Assembly: GCF_034039665.1 (NCBI RefSeq)
Contig: NZ_CP120131.1
Span: 1,040,446-1,104,445 of the forward strand
From: Mammaliicoccus sp. Dog046
GTDB lineage: Bacteria > Bacillota > Bacilli > Staphylococcales > Staphylococcaceae
Length of the DNA stretch: 64,000 nt
Reading direction: 5' to 3'
The translations under genes were made by a program, and so were the position numbers. Shown piece after piece: positions 48,921-59,454 of this stretch. The notes below the pieces were generated by a model. It searched no databases. It saw only the letters and a list, made by a program, of their open reading frames with translations, and was not told the DNA's origin. How positions within the stretch are numbered: position 1 is the stretch's first letter; each line of letters starts with the position of its first letter.

Positions 48921-51542
48921 GTGGGAAAATTAGTATTAATTGATGGTAATAGCTTATCATTTAGAGCGTTTTTTGCATTGCCTTTATTGACAAATAAAGC
49001 AGGTGTTTATACGAATGCAATTTATGGTTTTACAATGATATTAGATAAAATTATTAAAGAAGAAGAGCCGACGCATTTTATGGTTGCATTTGATGCTGGG
49101 AAGACGACTTTTAGAAATAATATGTATAGTGAATATAAAGGTGGTCGTGAAAAGACACCGGATGAATTAAGAAGCCAGTTACCATATATTAGACAACTGG
49201 TAGAAAGTTATAATATTAAACATTATGAATTGGAAAATTATGAAGCGGATGACATTATAGGTACGCTTTCAAAACAAGCGGATGAGCAAAAGCTACAAAC
49301 CATTATCATTACTGGGGATCGAGATTTAACACAACTAGCGAGTAAACATGTAACAATTTATTATACTAAAAAGGGTGTTACAGATATTGATCATTACACG
49401 CCTACTTTTATTGCTGAAAAATATGACGGTTTAGTTCCTGACCAAATCATTGATATGAAAGGTCTAATGGGGGATAAATCCGATAACATTCCTGGTGTTC
49501 CTGGAATAGGCGAAAAAACAGCGATAAAATTACTTAAACAATTTGAAACGGTTGAAGGTGTTTATGAACACATAGATGAATTGAAAAAATCAAAAATGAA
49601 AGAAAAATTGATTGAAAATGAAGAAAGTGCCAAGTTAAGTAAGGCATTAGCTACAATTAATAGAGATAGCCCTATAGAAGTGAAGATAGATGATTTGAAA
49701 TTAATAGAAACTGATAATGAAGAGAAAATTAAACTATTTAAAACATTAGAGTTTAAACAATTACTTGATCAAATGGATGCTAGTACAGAAGCATCAGATG
49801 ATCGCGTTATAGAATATAAAAACGATTTACAAGATTTTGATTTTGAAAAAACAACAAGTGCTTCAATTCATTTTGAAACAAACGAAAATAATTATTTGAA
49901 AGCAGATATTCTTGGATTTGCGATTCAAACAACAGACAAAACATTTGTTGTTACTGAAGATGAGTTGAAAAATAATACCCAGCTTCGTGATTGGTTGGAA
50001 AGTGCTAATGTTGAGTTTTCAACTTATGATGCTAAAAAGACAATCATATTATGTAAGAGACTAGGTATTAAATTGAATCAAGTTCATTTTGATACGATGT
50101 TAGCAAGTTATATATTAGACCCATCTAGAACGATAGATGATATATATTCTGTCGTTTCTGAATATGGCATTTTTTATGTAAATAATGATGAAAGTATTTA
50201 TGGAAAAGGCAAAAAGTTACACGTTCCAGAAAATGATATCTTATTTGAAAATATCGCGAAAAAAGTGATGGCTATTTTTGAAACAAAAGATAAAATGATT
50301 GAATTATTAGAAGAAAGAAATCAATTGCGCTTGCATGATGATCTTGAATTGCCTTTAGCAAGTGTATTAGCAGAGATGGAGTACATCGGTATATCAGTTG
50401 ATAAAGAAACGTTAATTGAAATGCAAACTGATTTAAAAGTGCGTTTAGATAAATTGATTGAACAAATCCATGAACATGCAGGGTCAGACTTTAATATCAA
50501 TTCACCTAAACAACTAGGTGTTGTATTATTTGAAGATCTAAAATTACCAATTATTAAAAAAACAAAGACTGGATATTCAACTGCTGTTGACGTTTTAGAA
50601 CAATTAAGAAACGAACATCCGATTATCGAAGACATTTTAGTTTATAGACAGTTATCTAAATTACAATCTACTTATATTGAAGGATTGCAGAAGATGATAA
50701 CTGACGAAGGTAAAATTCATACAAGATTTAATCAAACGTTGGCACAAACAGGTAGATTAAGTTCAATTGAACCAAATCTACAAAACATACCAATTAGATT
50801 AGAAGAAGGTAGAAAAATTAGAAAAGCGTTTCGACCTAGTAAGCCGAATCATGTCATATTTGCTGCCGATTATTCTCAAATTGAATTAAGAGTGTTAGCG
50901 GATATTACTAGTGACGAGCATATGAAAGAAGCCTTCACTGCACAAGAAGATATTCATACAACGACAGCGATGCGTGTATTTAATGTAGAAAAAGAAGACG
51001 TAACATCAAATATGAGAAGACAAGCAAAGGCGGTTAACTTTGGAATTGTATATGGTATTAGTGACTATGGATTAAGCCAAAGTTTAGGCATTACTCGTAA
51101 AGAAGCTAAAAAATTCATAGATGATTATTTAGATAGTTTTCCTAAAGTTAAGGAATACATGGATACCATCGTTCAAGATGCAAAGCAAAAAGGATATGTT
51201 GAAACGTTGCTTCATAGACGTAGATACACACCGGATATTACAAATAGAAACTTTAACTTAAGAAGTTTTGCTGAAAGAACAGCCATGAATACACCAATTC
51301 AAGGTAGCGCAGCGGATATTATAAAACTAGCTATGGTTCAATTTTCTCAAAAAATGAAAGATGCAGATTTTAATGCAACATTATTATTACAAGTACACGA
51401 TGAATTGATATTTGAAGTACCTGAAGGAGAAATAGAAGCATTTAAGCCATTTGTAGAAGAGATTATGAATCACGCATTAGATTTATCAGTGCCTTTAAGT
51501 GTCGAGTCTAGCTATGGTGAGACATGGTACGATGCAAAATAA
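48921..51542 (+). CDS. polA: DNA polymerase I
   Basis: A protein of 873 residues. N-terminal 5' nuclease (VLIDGNSLSFRAFFALP, ADDIIGTLS, TGDRDLTQLAS, KGLMGDKSDNIPGVPGIG), a degenerate 3'-5' exonuclease region, and the polymerase with motif A ADYSQIELRVLADI (Asp650), motif B RRQAKAVNFGIVYGIS and motif C LLQVHDELIFEV (His826-Asp827-Glu828). It removes primers and fills gaps. The start is GTG, nine bases after GGAGG. polA-mutM-coaE form an operon with gaps of about 20 bases or fewer. Confidence 0.97.
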   Translation: MGKLVLIDGNSLSFRAFFALPLLTNKAGVYTNAIYGFTMILDKIIKEEEPTHFMVAFDAGKTTFRNNMYSEYKGGREKTPDELRSQLPYIRQLVESYNIKHYELENYEADDIIGTLSKQADEQKLQTIIITGDRDLTQLASKHVTIYYTKKGVTDIDHYTPTFIAEKYDGLVPDQIIDMKGLMGDKSDNIPGVPGIGEKTAIKLLKQFETVEGVYEHIDELKKSKMKEKLIENEESAKLSKALATINRDSPIEVKIDDLKLIETDNEEKIKLFKTLEFKQLLDQMDASTEASDDRVIEYKNDLQDFDFEKTTSASIHFETNENNYLKADILGFAIQTTDKTFVVTEDELKNNTQLRDWLESANVEFSTYDAKKTIILCKRLGIKLNQVHFDTMLASYILDPSRTIDDIYSVVSEYGIFYVNNDESIYGKGKKLHVPENDILFENIAKKVMAIFETKDKMIELLEERNQLRLHDDLELPLASVLAEMEYIGISVDKETLIEMQTDLKVRLDKLIEQIHEHAGSDFNINSPKQLGVVLFEDLKLPIIKKTKTGYSTAVDVLEQLRNEHPIIEDILVYRQLSKLQSTYIEGLQKMITDEGKIHTRFNQTLAQTGRLSSIEPNLQNIPIRLEEGRKIRKAFRPSKPNHVIFAADYSQIELRVLADITSDEHMKEAFTAQEDIHTTTAMRVFNVEKEDVTSNMRRQAKAVNFGIVYGISDYGLSQSLGITRKEAKKFIDDYLDSFPKVKEYMDTIVQDAKQKGYVETLLHRRRYTPDITNRNFNLRSFAERTAMNTPIQGSAADIIKLAMVQFSQKMKDADFNATLLLQVHDELIFEVPEGEIEAFKPFVEEIMNHALDLSVPLSVESSYGETWYDAK

Positions 51543-51563
51543 TGAATAAAAGGAAGACTCAAT

Positions 51564-52436
51564 ATGCCTGAATTACCAGAAGTAGAAAATGTAAAAAGAG
51601 GAATCGAACCTAAAATATTAGGTGCAACAATTACAGACGTTACTTTTTCAGAAAAAGTTATAGCGGGTAAGAATAGTGGAAAAGCAACAATCATAAAAGG
51701 CACATCGTTAGAAACATTTAAAGAAAGAACAAATCAATATAAAATCGTTCAAATATATAGAAGAAGTAAATATATATTCTTTGAGTTGGAAAAGAACAAC
51801 GAAACTAAAATAATGATGTGTCACTTTGGTATGACCGGTGCATTCTTTACTGTTCCTGAATTAGAAGATATAGGAATAGAGACACATAAGAAACATTGGC
51901 ATGTCATATTTCAATTAGATAATGGTCTAAAACTCATTTATACAGATATAAGAAGATTTGGTGAAATAAGAGCGCTAGAGGATTTGCATGAATATCCTTC
52001 AGTATTAAAGATTGCACCTGAACCATTTGTTACAGAAGCTTATGATCATTATTTAGATAAAATATTATCTAAAAAATTCATTTCAAAACCTATCAAAGTA
52101 GGAATTTTGGATCACACTGTTATAGCAGGATGTGGCAATATTTATGCATGTGAAGCTTTAATAAGAGCAGGTGTGTTACCGACAAGAATAGTGAGTGATT
52201 TAACTCAAATTGAACTGAAAAGAGTATTTAAAGAAGTTGTTCAAGTGCTACAAGATGGTATAGATAGTGGTGGATCGAGTATCTCAGATTACTATAACGC
52301 AGATGGTGAAAAAGGTACGATGCAAGAAAAACATTTGGTTTATGGTAAGAAAATCTGCGGTCAATGTGGAGGTACAGTCCACCAGCAAGTCATTGCTACA
52401 CGAAATACACATTATTGTCCAAATTGTCAAAAGTAG
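51564..52436 (+). CDS. mutM: Formamidopyrimidine-DNA glycosylase
   Basis: A protein of 290 residues. The catalytic N-terminus PELPEVENVKRG (Pro2, Glu3) is present after the initiator Met, with a helix-two-turn-helix (GCGNIYACEALIRAGVLPTR) and a C-terminal zinc finger CGQCGG...HYCPNCQ. It excises 8-oxoguanine and formamidopyrimidines. It sits between polA and coaE as in B. subtilis. Confidence 0.96.
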   Translation: MPELPEVENVKRGIEPKILGATITDVTFSEKVIAGKNSGKATIIKGTSLETFKERTNQYKIVQIYRRSKYIFFELEKNNETKIMMCHFGMTGAFFTVPELEDIGIETHKKHWHVIFQLDNGLKLIYTDIRRFGEIRALEDLHEYPSVLKIAPEPFVTEAYDHYLDKILSKKFISKPIKVGILDHTVIAGCGNIYACEALIRAGVLPTRIVSDLTQIELKRVFKEVVQVLQDGIDSGGSSISDYYNADGEKGTMQEKHLVYGKKICGQCGGTVHQQVIATRNTHYCPNCQK

Positions 52437-52445
52437 GTGGAAAAG

Positions 52446-53036
52446 ATGACTAAAGTAATTGGTTTAACAGGAGGTATTGCAACTGGTAAATCTACCGTTT
52501 CACGATTATTAGAAGATTATAATTTCTATATCGTAGATGCTGATGTTGCAAGTCGTAAAGCAGTTGAAAAAGGAAGCGAAGGACTTCAGCAAGTGAAAGA
52601 TACTTTTGGAGAACAAGCGATATTAAATGGTGAAATGAATAGACCCTATATAGGATCTATTGTATTTAATGATGAACAAATGAGAGAAAAGTTAAATCAA
52701 ATTATACATCCTATTGTAAGAAACATTATGGAAGAAGAAAAAAATATTGGTTTAAGTAATAATCAAAATGTCATCATGGATATTCCATTGCTCTTCGAAA
52801 ATAAACTTGAAGATACCGTTGATGAAACATGGTTAGTTTATACGACGGAAGAAATACAAAAGCAACGTTTAATGAAAAGAAATAACTTAAGTGAAACCGA
52901 AGCGATGTCTAGAATAAAGTCGCAGCTTTCAATTGAGGATAAAAAATTACGTGCTGATGAAATTATAGATAATAATAAATCGTTAGATGACTTAAAGAAA
53001 ACCTTAAAAACTTTTCTTGAAAGCAAAGGATTTTAA
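52446..53036 (+). CDS. coaE: Dephospho-CoA kinase
   Basis: A protein of 196 residues. P-loop [18 protein letters not shown] (about 5-22), [13 protein letters not shown], and [12 protein letters not shown]. It makes CoA from dephospho-CoA and ATP. An in-frame GTG at 52437 is part of the ribosome site AGGTGG, so the ATG at 52446 is chosen. It lies nine bases behind mutM. Confidence 0.94.
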   Translation: MTKVIGLTGGIATGKSTVSRLLEDYNFYIVDADVASRKAVEKGSEGLQQVKDTFGEQAILNGEMNRPYIGSIVFNDEQMREKLNQIIHPIVRNIMEEEKNIGLSNNQNVIMDIPLLFENKLEDTVDETWLVYTTEEIQKQRLMKRNNLSETEAMSRIKSQLSIEDKKLRADEIIDNNKSLDDLKKTLKTFLESKGF

Positions 53037-53065
53037 GGGTATTTAACATTTGTGAAATTTATTGT

Positions 53066-53079
53066 GGAAAACGTTTTCA
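53066..53079. promoter_or_regulatory. cre-like (CcpA) box over the gapB -35 region
   Basis: GGAAAACGTTTTCA fits TGWAARCGYTWNCA with one mismatch and has the perfect palindromic core GAAAACGTTTTC. Its right half overlaps the probable -35 TTTTCA (53074-53079), 17 bases before TATACT. Confidence 0.6.
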
Positions 53080-53087
53080 ATAAACTT

Positions 53088-53130
53088 TTAATGTGATATA
53101 CTAATTGCAATAAATAGTATATCACATTAA
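53088..53130. promoter_or_regulatory. 16-bp perfect inverted repeat over the gapB -10: CcpN-like operator
   Basis: TTAATGTGATATACTA (53088-53103) is repeated inverted at 53115-53130 around 11 bases. The probable -10, TATACT (53097-53102), lies in the left arm. Each arm contains TGTGATATACT, which fits the CcpN motif TRTGHYATAYW as I recall it for B. subtilis gapB and pckA. The right arm abuts the ribosome site AAAGGGG, so the RNA hairpin might also affect translation. The regulator is inferred. Confidence 0.65.
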
Positions 53131-53145
53131 AAGGGGTTCTCGATT

Positions 53146-54180
53146 ATGAAGAAAAATATTGCAATTAATGGTTTAGGAAGAATTGGAAGAATGGTGTTAA
53201 GGGGTTCATTGAAATCAGATCATTTAAATATTGTCGCAATAAATGCTTCTTATCCTGCTGAAACGATTGCACACTTAATTAAATATGACTCAACTCATGG
53301 CAAGTTAGAAGATGAAATTAAAGCTGTTGATGATGGTATTGTGATTAATGGCCATAAAATACTACTCGTTTCTGAGAGAGACCCAAATTTATTACCGTGG
53401 GAGACTTTAAATATTGATATTGTTATAGAAGCAACTGGAAAGTTTAATCACGGAGATAAAGCACAAGCACATATAAATGCAGGTGCTAAAAAAGTGATAT
53501 TAACTGGTCCATCTAAAGGTGGAGAAGTTCAAACGATAGTTCGCGGTGTAAATGACTGTGATTTAGATTTAAATTCATTTGATATTATATCGAATGCTTC
53601 TTGTACGACGAACTGTTTAAGTCCAGTTGCAAAAGTACTCAATGATGAATTCGGTATTGAAAATGGATTGATGACAACAGTACATGCATTTACTAACGAT
53701 CAGAAAAATTTAGATAATCCACATAAAGATTTAAGAAGAGCGCGTTCATGTGCAGATAGCATTATACCTACATCAACTGGCGCTGCAAAAGCTTTATCAC
53801 TCGTATTACCTGAACTTGAAGGTAAAATGCATGGTATGGCATTAAGAGTACCAACGTCGAATGTTTCACTTGTAGATTTAGTAGTAGATTTAAAAACAGA
53901 TGTCTCTGTAGAACAAGTGAATGAAGCTTTAAGACGTGCAAGTCAAGGTGCGTTAAAAGGCATCTTAGACATTAGTGATGAACCATTAGTTTCAATCGAC
54001 TTTAATACAAACCCACATTCAGCAATTGTTGATGAGCAAACAACAATGGTTATCGGTTCAAATAAAGTGAAAGTACTTGCTTGGTACGACAATGAGTGGG
54101 GCTATTCAATGAGAGTGGTTGAACTAGCAGAACAAGTTGCGAGTATTTTATCAGCTACGAGAGAACAAAAAATATCTTAA
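53146..54180 (+). CDS. gapB: Glyceraldehyde-3-phosphate dehydrogenase, gluconeogenic GapB type
   Basis: A protein of 344 residues. N-terminal INGLGRIGRMVLRG, catalytic Cys153 in SNASCTTNCLSPVAK, STGAAKALSLVLPELEGKMHGMALRVPT (in parts), WYDNEWGYSMRV. After beta-strand 2 the chain reads AINASYP where NAD-specific GapA has an aspartate, which fits the NADP-preferring GapB type used in gluconeogenesis. The promoter carries cre-like and CcpN-like elements, expected for a gene off during sugar growth. Confidence 0.93.
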   Translation: MKKNIAINGLGRIGRMVLRGSLKSDHLNIVAINASYPAETIAHLIKYDSTHGKLEDEIKAVDDGIVINGHKILLVSERDPNLLPWETLNIDIVIEATGKFNHGDKAQAHINAGAKKVILTGPSKGGEVQTIVRGVNDCDLDLNSFDIISNASCTTNCLSPVAKVLNDEFGIENGLMTTVHAFTNDQKNLDNPHKDLRRARSCADSIIPTSTGAAKALSLVLPELEGKMHGMALRVPTSNVSLVDLVVDLKTDVSVEQVNEALRRASQGALKGILDISDEPLVSIDFNTNPHSAIVDEQTTMVIGSNKVKVLAWYDNEWGYSMRVVELAEQVASILSATREQKIS

Positions 54181-54194
54181 TATAAATTGATTGG

Positions 54195-54238
54195 AATGAA
54201 GCTGGGACAGAATGTTATGTCCCAGCTTCATTATTTTA
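54195..54238 (+). terminator. Terminator of gapB
   Basis: AATGAAGCTGGGACA pairs with TGTCCCAGCTTCATT around GAATGTTA-type loop bases, then ATTTT. Confidence 0.85.
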
Positions 54239-54367
54239 CATTTAATTTTATTTTACTAGTGATTTGTTGTATGATTATATGCCGTAAAGGAACGGGTGAA
54301 CGTTTAAAAATATGCGAAACTACTGTATAATCTACGTGAGACAATAAAACGATAAGAGGTGAAACGA

Positions 54368-54826
54368 ATGAGATGTCCAAATTGTAAGTATGAAAATTCT
54401 AAAGTAGTAGATTCGAGACATGCAGATGATATGGTTGCAATTAGAAGAAGAAGAGAATGCGAATCATGCGGTTTTCGTTTCACAACTTTTGAGAGAGTGG
54501 AATTAACACCTTTAATCGTTGTAAAAAAAGATGGTGCAAGACAAGCGTTTAATCGTGATAAAATATTAAACGGTCTAGTTCGTTCATGCGAAAAAAGACC
54601 TGTTGCATATCAAATATTAGAAGATATAACAAATCAAGTTGAAAAAGAGTTAAGGTCTGAAGGAATTACAGAAATTTCTTCGAATGATATAGGTGAGAAA
54701 GTGATGGAACATTTAATGGAAGTGGATCAAGTTTCTTACGTAAGATTTGCATCAGTTTATCGTGAATTTAAAGATGTAGATCAACTATTAAAATCTATGC
54801 AAGGTATTTTGAAAGATCGAAAGTAA
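54368..54826 (+). CDS. nrdR: Transcriptional repressor NrdR
   Basis: A protein of 152 residues. N-terminal zinc ribbon [18 protein letters not shown] ... [15 protein letters not shown] (four cysteines, residues 3-35) and an ATP-cone domain (about 47-137, [20 protein letters not shown]). It represses ribonucleotide reductase genes according to nucleotide levels. An in-frame GTG nine bases upstream is part of AGAGGTGA. It is followed directly by dnaB. Confidence 0.96.
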   Translation: MRCPNCKYENSKVVDSRHADDMVAIRRRRECESCGFRFTTFERVELTPLIVVKKDGARQAFNRDKILNGLVRSCEKRPVAYQILEDITNQVEKELRSEGITEISSNDIGEKVMEHLMEVDQVSYVRFASVYREFKDVDQLLKSMQGILKDRK

Positions 54827-54836
54827 GGTGAACATA

Positions 54837-56219
54837 ATGGCGGAATATTTTAATGGTATAAAACCAAGTGATGGTTTTTACGTTAAATCGAATTATAATT
54901 ACACACATATTCATCAAGATATTTTAACAAGTTTATACACGCCATTAATTGGTACAGATGCAATAGGGGTTTATTTATATCTATCGCAATTTAATTACCA
55001 TAATGAGCCATTAGCAAATAATCATTATACAATAATGAACGATTTGAAAGTTAATCTATCAAGTTTTAGAGATGCGTTAGACTTATTAGAAGGTATAGGT
55101 TTGATGAGAACATTTCATAAGACGAATACAGATGAACAAATGTTTATATATATGTTGAAACAACCAGCAACTGCAGAACAATTCTTTAATGACCCGTTAC
55201 TTTCTGTATATTTATATCAACAAATTGGTCAATCAAGATTTATCGCTTTAAAAAATAGATATAAGGATCATTCGATCTCAACAAATGGATATAATGAAGT
55301 GACTAAAAGTTTTACCGATGTATTTAAAGTACCTAAACTTTCAGATATCAGTACAGATGATTCGATTCAAATTAAGCCAGACAGTAAAAATACAGGTTTA
55401 GATTTATCGGATGTTAAATTTGATTTTGAAATGTTAGAAATGTTGTTAAGTAATCATTTGATTTCAAAAGAATTGTTGAATAAACAAACGAAAGAAGTCA
55501 TTACACAAATTGCAACACTATATGGCATTACACCGGTAGAGATGAAGTCAATAATATTGAAATCTATCACAAGTAATCAAACGATTTCCCTTCAAGATTT
55601 AAGAAAGCATGCACGTTCAATTTATCAAATTGAACATGATGGCATGTATCCATCATTAGAATTGAAACAAGGAACAATTAAGAAAAACACGACAGAATCA
55701 AGTGGGGAAGTAGATTCGCTAGTATCTTGGTTTGAATTACTGGATACGACGAGTCCAATAGAAATGTTGTCTTCCTTTACAGAATCAGAACCAACTGTGG
55801 CTCAAAAACGATTAGTTGAGGATATAGTCAATCGCGAAAAATTACCTTATGGCGTAATGAATATTCTGTTGCAATACGTGATGTTCTCTCAAAGTATGCA
55901 ATTGCCTAGAGCATATACAGAAGAAATTGCTTCGAATTGGAAAAAATTAAAATTAAAATCTGCTGAAGAAGCGTATAATTATACTAAGAAACGTGACAAA
56001 GAAATTGCTGAGAAGAAATCTGAACGTAGTCAAAAATCAACTGGTGGTTATAAATTGAGATCTATTGAAAAAACGCCAGAGTGGCTTCTGAAACAAAAAG
56101 CAGCAGATGCTAATAAAGAAGATACACAACAACAGCAAGAACATGATCCAGATTTTGAAAAAAGAAAACGAGAGCTCCAAAAAGAAATGGAAGCTTTTTG
56201 GAATGAAGGTGAAAAATAA
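54837..56219 (+). CDS. dnaB: Replication initiation/helicase-loading protein DnaB (Firmicute type)
   Basis: A protein of 460 residues. It has the Firmicute DnaB/DnaD-like layout: an N-terminal winged helix (HIHQDILTSLYTPLIGTDAIG) and C-terminal DDBH2-type helical regions (about 300-385), ending with a charged Lys/Glu/Gln-rich tail. It helps load the replicative helicase with DnaD and DnaI and is not the helicase itself. An in-frame GTG at 54828 lies within AAGGTGA. Its stop overlaps the dnaI start by one base. Confidence 0.93.
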   Translation: MAEYFNGIKPSDGFYVKSNYNYTHIHQDILTSLYTPLIGTDAIGVYLYLSQFNYHNEPLANNHYTIMNDLKVNLSSFRDALDLLEGIGLMRTFHKTNTDEQMFIYMLKQPATAEQFFNDPLLSVYLYQQIGQSRFIALKNRYKDHSISTNGYNEVTKSFTDVFKVPKLSDISTDDSIQIKPDSKNTGLDLSDVKFDFEMLEMLLSNHLISKELLNKQTKEVITQIATLYGITPVEMKSIILKSITSNQTISLQDLRKHARSIYQIEHDGMYPSLELKQGTIKKNTTESSGEVDSLVSWFELLDTTSPIEMLSSFTESEPTVAQKRLVEDIVNREKLPYGVMNILLQYVMFSQSMQLPRAYTEEIASNWKKLKLKSAEEAYNYTKKRDKEIAEKKSERSQKSTGGYKLRSIEKTPEWLLKQKAADANKEDTQQQQEHDPDFEKRKRELQKEMEAFWNEGEK

Positions 56220-57139
56220 TGGAACCATTAGGCCAACATTTAAAGCAAAATAAAGAATTTCAGAAAAAATTAGACCAAATTAAAAAAGAGACGTTAGCAG
56301 ATAAAGATGTTAAGGCATTCTTAACTGAACATCGTTCTGAACTGACGAATAGTATCATTGATACTGATTTGGATCAATTACAAGCATATAAGGATCAATC
56401 TAAATGCTGTGAAAAATGTGAAAGCTATGGCAAATGCATCAACTTTGTTAAAGGACATAGACCAGAATTGTATATTCAAAACGATCATATAAAGACCCGT
56501 TATTTGCCATGTCCAAATAAAGTTGCATATGATGAGCAGAAGTTTGAATCAAACCTTGTCACTGCATTCCAAATGCCTGAAGAAACATTAAATGCAACGA
56601 TTAAAGATATCCATGTCGATAATGAATCGAGAATGAATGTGATCAAAAGAGCTATGGAAATTTGTAATCATATTGTATCTGGTGAAGAAACAAAAGGTTT
56701 ATATATTCATGGTCCATTTGGTACTGGTAAATCATTTATACTAGGTGCAATTTCTAACCAATTAAAAGTTAAAAAACAATCCTCTACGATTATTTATTTA
56801 CCAGAATTTATTCGCGTTCTAAAAAATGGATTTAATGATGGTTCATTTAGTGCGAGATTTGAAGCAGTTCGTGAAGCAGAAGTATTATTATTAGATGATA
56901 TTGGTGCAGAAGAGTTAACCGCATGGGTAAGGGACGAAATATTAGGACCATTACTGCATTATAGAATGGTTCATAAAATGCCGACGTTCTTTAGTTCAAA
57001 CTTCAATTTGAATGAATTAGAAGAGCATTTAAGCAAGACGAGACAAGGTGTCGAACTGACGAAAGCGAGTCGAATTATGGAAAGAGTTAAAACACTTTCT
57101 GAAGAGATGATGCTTGAAGGTAAAAATTATAGAGCATAA
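56219..57139 (+). CDS. dnaI: Primosomal helicase loader DnaI
   Basis: A protein of 306 residues. The N-terminal domain carries a cysteine cluster (KCCEKCESYGKCINFVKGH and LPCPNK, about 62-100) that binds zinc and contacts the helicase; the C-terminal AAA+ domain has Walker A IHGPFGTGKSF (about 161-171) and Walker B VLLLDDIGAEE. It loads the hexameric helicase with DnaB and DnaD. The nrdR-dnaB-dnaI order is standard for the group. Confidence 0.95.
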   Translation: MEPLGQHLKQNKEFQKKLDQIKKETLADKDVKAFLTEHRSELTNSIIDTDLDQLQAYKDQSKCCEKCESYGKCINFVKGHRPELYIQNDHIKTRYLPCPNKVAYDEQKFESNLVTAFQMPEETLNATIKDIHVDNESRMNVIKRAMEICNHIVSGEETKGLYIHGPFGTGKSFILGAISNQLKVKKQSSTIIYLPEFIRVLKNGFNDGSFSARFEAVREAEVLLLDDIGAEELTAWVRDEILGPLLHYRMVHKMPTFFSSNFNLNELEEHLSKTRQGVELTKASRIMERVKTLSEEMMLEGKNYRA

Positions 57140-57146
57140 TTTAAAC

Positions 57147-57174
57147 TTGATATTTTAAATGAGCGTTGTATAAT
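57147..57174 (+). promoter_or_regulatory. Sigma-A promoter of the thrS T-box transcript
   Basis: TTGATA (57147-57152), 16-base spacer, TATAAT (57169-57174), about 30 bases before the leader structure. Confidence 0.7.
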
Positions 57175-57199
57175 TGTATTATCATAAATGAATATAAAA

Positions 57200-57418
57200 A
57201 TTTAGAGGACATGACGTCTATGGCGCAATCACAGAGAATCTCATCTTGCTGGAATTGAGATATTGCAATATATATGGTTACTCCCTCATACATGGTGTGT
57301 TAATCCACATTCGGCTCAAGACCGTTATCTTATGTAGAGTTATCGTACGCGTTTTTATGTACGTTAATGAGGGTGGTACCGCGAGAGATTTCGTCCCTTT
57401 GGATGAGGTCTCTTTTTT
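57200..57418 (+). promoter_or_regulatory. T-box leader of thrS
   Basis: The T-box sequence GAGGGTGGTACCGCG lies at 57369-57383. It is followed by a rho-independent stem (AGAGATTT...AGGTCTCT, 57384-57410) and TTTTTT. Stem I features lie at about 57205-57330. Uncharged tRNA-Thr would pair with the T-box and prevent termination. A threonine specifier codon is expected; I could not place it with certainty. This leader accounts for the ~310-base gap between dnaI and thrS. Confidence 0.93.
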
Positions 57419-57451
57419 ATGTTCTTTATTAATATTGAGGAGGATGTCATT

Positions 57452-59380
57452 ATGAGTGTTATAAATGTTAAGTTTCCAGATGGTAATGTAAAAGAGTTTG
57501 AGCAAGGCACTACAACTGAAGAAATCGCTCAATCTATTAGTCCTGGTTTAAGAAAAAAAGCTGTTGCTGGTAAATTTAATCAACAATTAGTAGATTTAAC
57601 TAGACCATTGGAAAGCGATGGGGATATCGAAATCGTTACACCAGGTAGTAATGAAGCATTAGAAGTGTTAAGACACTCTACAGCTCACCTTATGGCACAA
57701 GCCTTACAAAGATTATATGGAGATGTTAAGTTTGGTGTCGGTCCAGTAATTGAAGGTGGATTCTACTATGATGTAGATACAGAACACAAAATTTCTAGCG
57801 ATGATTTTGAAGCGATTGAAAAAGAAATGAAACAAATTATAAATGAAAACTTCAAAGTTGAACGTAAAGTCGTAAGTAGAGATGAAGCGAAAGCATTTTT
57901 CAGTAACGATGAATATAAATTAGAATTGATTGATGCAATTCCTGAAGATGAAAATGTTACTTTATATTCACAAGGCGAATTTACAGATCTTTGTCGCGGA
58001 GTACATGTACCATCAACTTCAAAAATCAAAGAATTTAAATTACTTTCTACAGCTGGTGCGTATTGGCGTGGAGATTCAAATAATAAAATGTTACAACGTA
58101 TATATGGTACAGCTTTCTTCGATAAGAAAGAATTAAAAGCGCACTTAAAAGTATTAGAAGAAAGAAAAGAACGTGACCATAGAAAAATTGGTAAAGAGCT
58201 TGAATTATTCACTACAAATCAAGATATTGGTGCTGGATTACCTTTATGGTTACCAAATGGTGCTACAATTAGACGCGAATTAGAACGTTATATTGTAGAT
58301 AAAGAAGTAGAAATGGGTTATGACCATGTGTATACACCAATCATGGCGAATGTAGACTTCTATAAAAAATCAGGGCACTGGGATCACTATCAAGAAGATA
58401 TGTTCCCAACTATGGATTTAGGAAATGAAGAACTTGTACTTCGACCAATGAACTGTCCGCATCATATGATGATTTATAAAAACAGTCGCCACTCATATCG
58501 TGAACTGCCAATTAGAATTGCAGAATTAGGTATGATGCATAGATATGAAGCAAGTGGTGCTGTTTCAGGGCTTCAACGTGTTCGTGGAATGACTTTAAAC
58601 GATGCGCATATATTTGTAAGACCTGATCAAATTAAAGAAGAATTTAAACGCGTAGTAAATATGATACTTGATGTATACAAAGACTTTGGTTTTGAAGATT
58701 ATACATTTAGATTGAGTTTACGTGATCCAGAAGATAAAGAAAAGTACTTCGATGACGATGAAATGTGGAATCGTGCACAAGCTGTACTTAAAGAAGTTAT
58801 CGATGAAATGGAAATACCATACGAAGAAGCAATTGGTGAAGCGGCATTCTACGGTCCTAAATTAGATGTTCAAGTGAAGACTGCGATGGGTAAAGAAGAA
58901 ACACTTTCAACTGCTCAGTTAGACTTCTTATTACCAGAACGTTTTGATTTGAATTATATTGGAAATGATGGGGAAGAACATCGTCCAGTTGTAATTCATA
59001 GAGGTGTTATTTCTACAATGGAACGTTTTACTGCATTCTTAATAGAAGAAACTAAAGGTGTATTCCCAGTTTGGTTAGCACCTAAGCAAGTAGAAATCAT
59101 TCCTGTTAATGTAGATATGCATTATGAATATGCAAGATCATTACAAGATGAATTGAAATCTCAAGGTGTTCGTGTGCATATTGATGATAGAAACGAAAAA
59201 ATGGGTTATAAAATCCGTGAAGCGCAAATGCAAAAAATTCCTTATCAACTCGTTGTAGGCGATAAAGAAGTAGAAAATCAAGAAGTGAATGTTCGTCAAT
59301 ATGGCTCAAAAGATTCAAAAACAGTAGAAAAAGATGAATTCATTTGGAGTTTAGTTGATGATATTAGGTTGAAAAAGTAA
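57452..59380 (+). CDS. thrS: Threonyl-tRNA synthetase
   Basis: A protein of 642 residues. TGS domain (1-62), editing domain with the HxxxH motif ([11 protein letters not shown], about 73-83), class II catalytic core with [16 protein letters not shown] (zinc/substrate binding) and [19 protein letters not shown] (motif 2), and an anticodon domain (about 540-642). A longer in-frame ATG lies in the leader terminator; AGGAGG fits the ATG at 57452. Confidence 0.97.
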   Translation: MSVINVKFPDGNVKEFEQGTTTEEIAQSISPGLRKKAVAGKFNQQLVDLTRPLESDGDIEIVTPGSNEALEVLRHSTAHLMAQALQRLYGDVKFGVGPVIEGGFYYDVDTEHKISSDDFEAIEKEMKQIINENFKVERKVVSRDEAKAFFSNDEYKLELIDAIPEDENVTLYSQGEFTDLCRGVHVPSTSKIKEFKLLSTAGAYWRGDSNNKMLQRIYGTAFFDKKELKAHLKVLEERKERDHRKIGKELELFTTNQDIGAGLPLWLPNGATIRRELERYIVDKEVEMGYDHVYTPIMANVDFYKKSGHWDHYQEDMFPTMDLGNEELVLRPMNCPHHMMIYKNSRHSYRELPIRIAELGMMHRYEASGAVSGLQRVRGMTLNDAHIFVRPDQIKEEFKRVVNMILDVYKDFGFEDYTFRLSLRDPEDKEKYFDDDEMWNRAQAVLKEVIDEMEIPYEEAIGEAAFYGPKLDVQVKTAMGKEETLSTAQLDFLLPERFDLNYIGNDGEEHRPVVIHRGVISTMERFTAFLIEETKGVFPVWLAPKQVEIIPVNVDMHYEYARSLQDELKSQGVRVHIDDRNEKMGYKIREAQMQKIPYQLVVGDKEVENQEVNVRQYGSKDSKTVEKDEFIWSLVDDIRLKK

Positions 59381-59387
59381 TATACTA

Positions 59388-59416
59388 TTGAAATTCGATG
59401 AGTCATCGGGTATAGT
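59388..59416 (+). promoter_or_regulatory. Candidate sigma-A promoter of the lysP transcript
   Basis: TTGAAA (59388-59393), 17-base spacer, TATAGT (59411-59416). The spacer also contains a short CGATGA/TCATCG stem that may end thrS transcription. Confidence 0.6.
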
Positions 59417-59454
59417 TTTAATAGTGAAATTTAATTAAATATTCCTCAGTAATG

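Noticed and set aside
57246-57455. Short ORF in the thrS leader
   Set aside because: It overlaps the T-box and terminator, and has no ribosome site.
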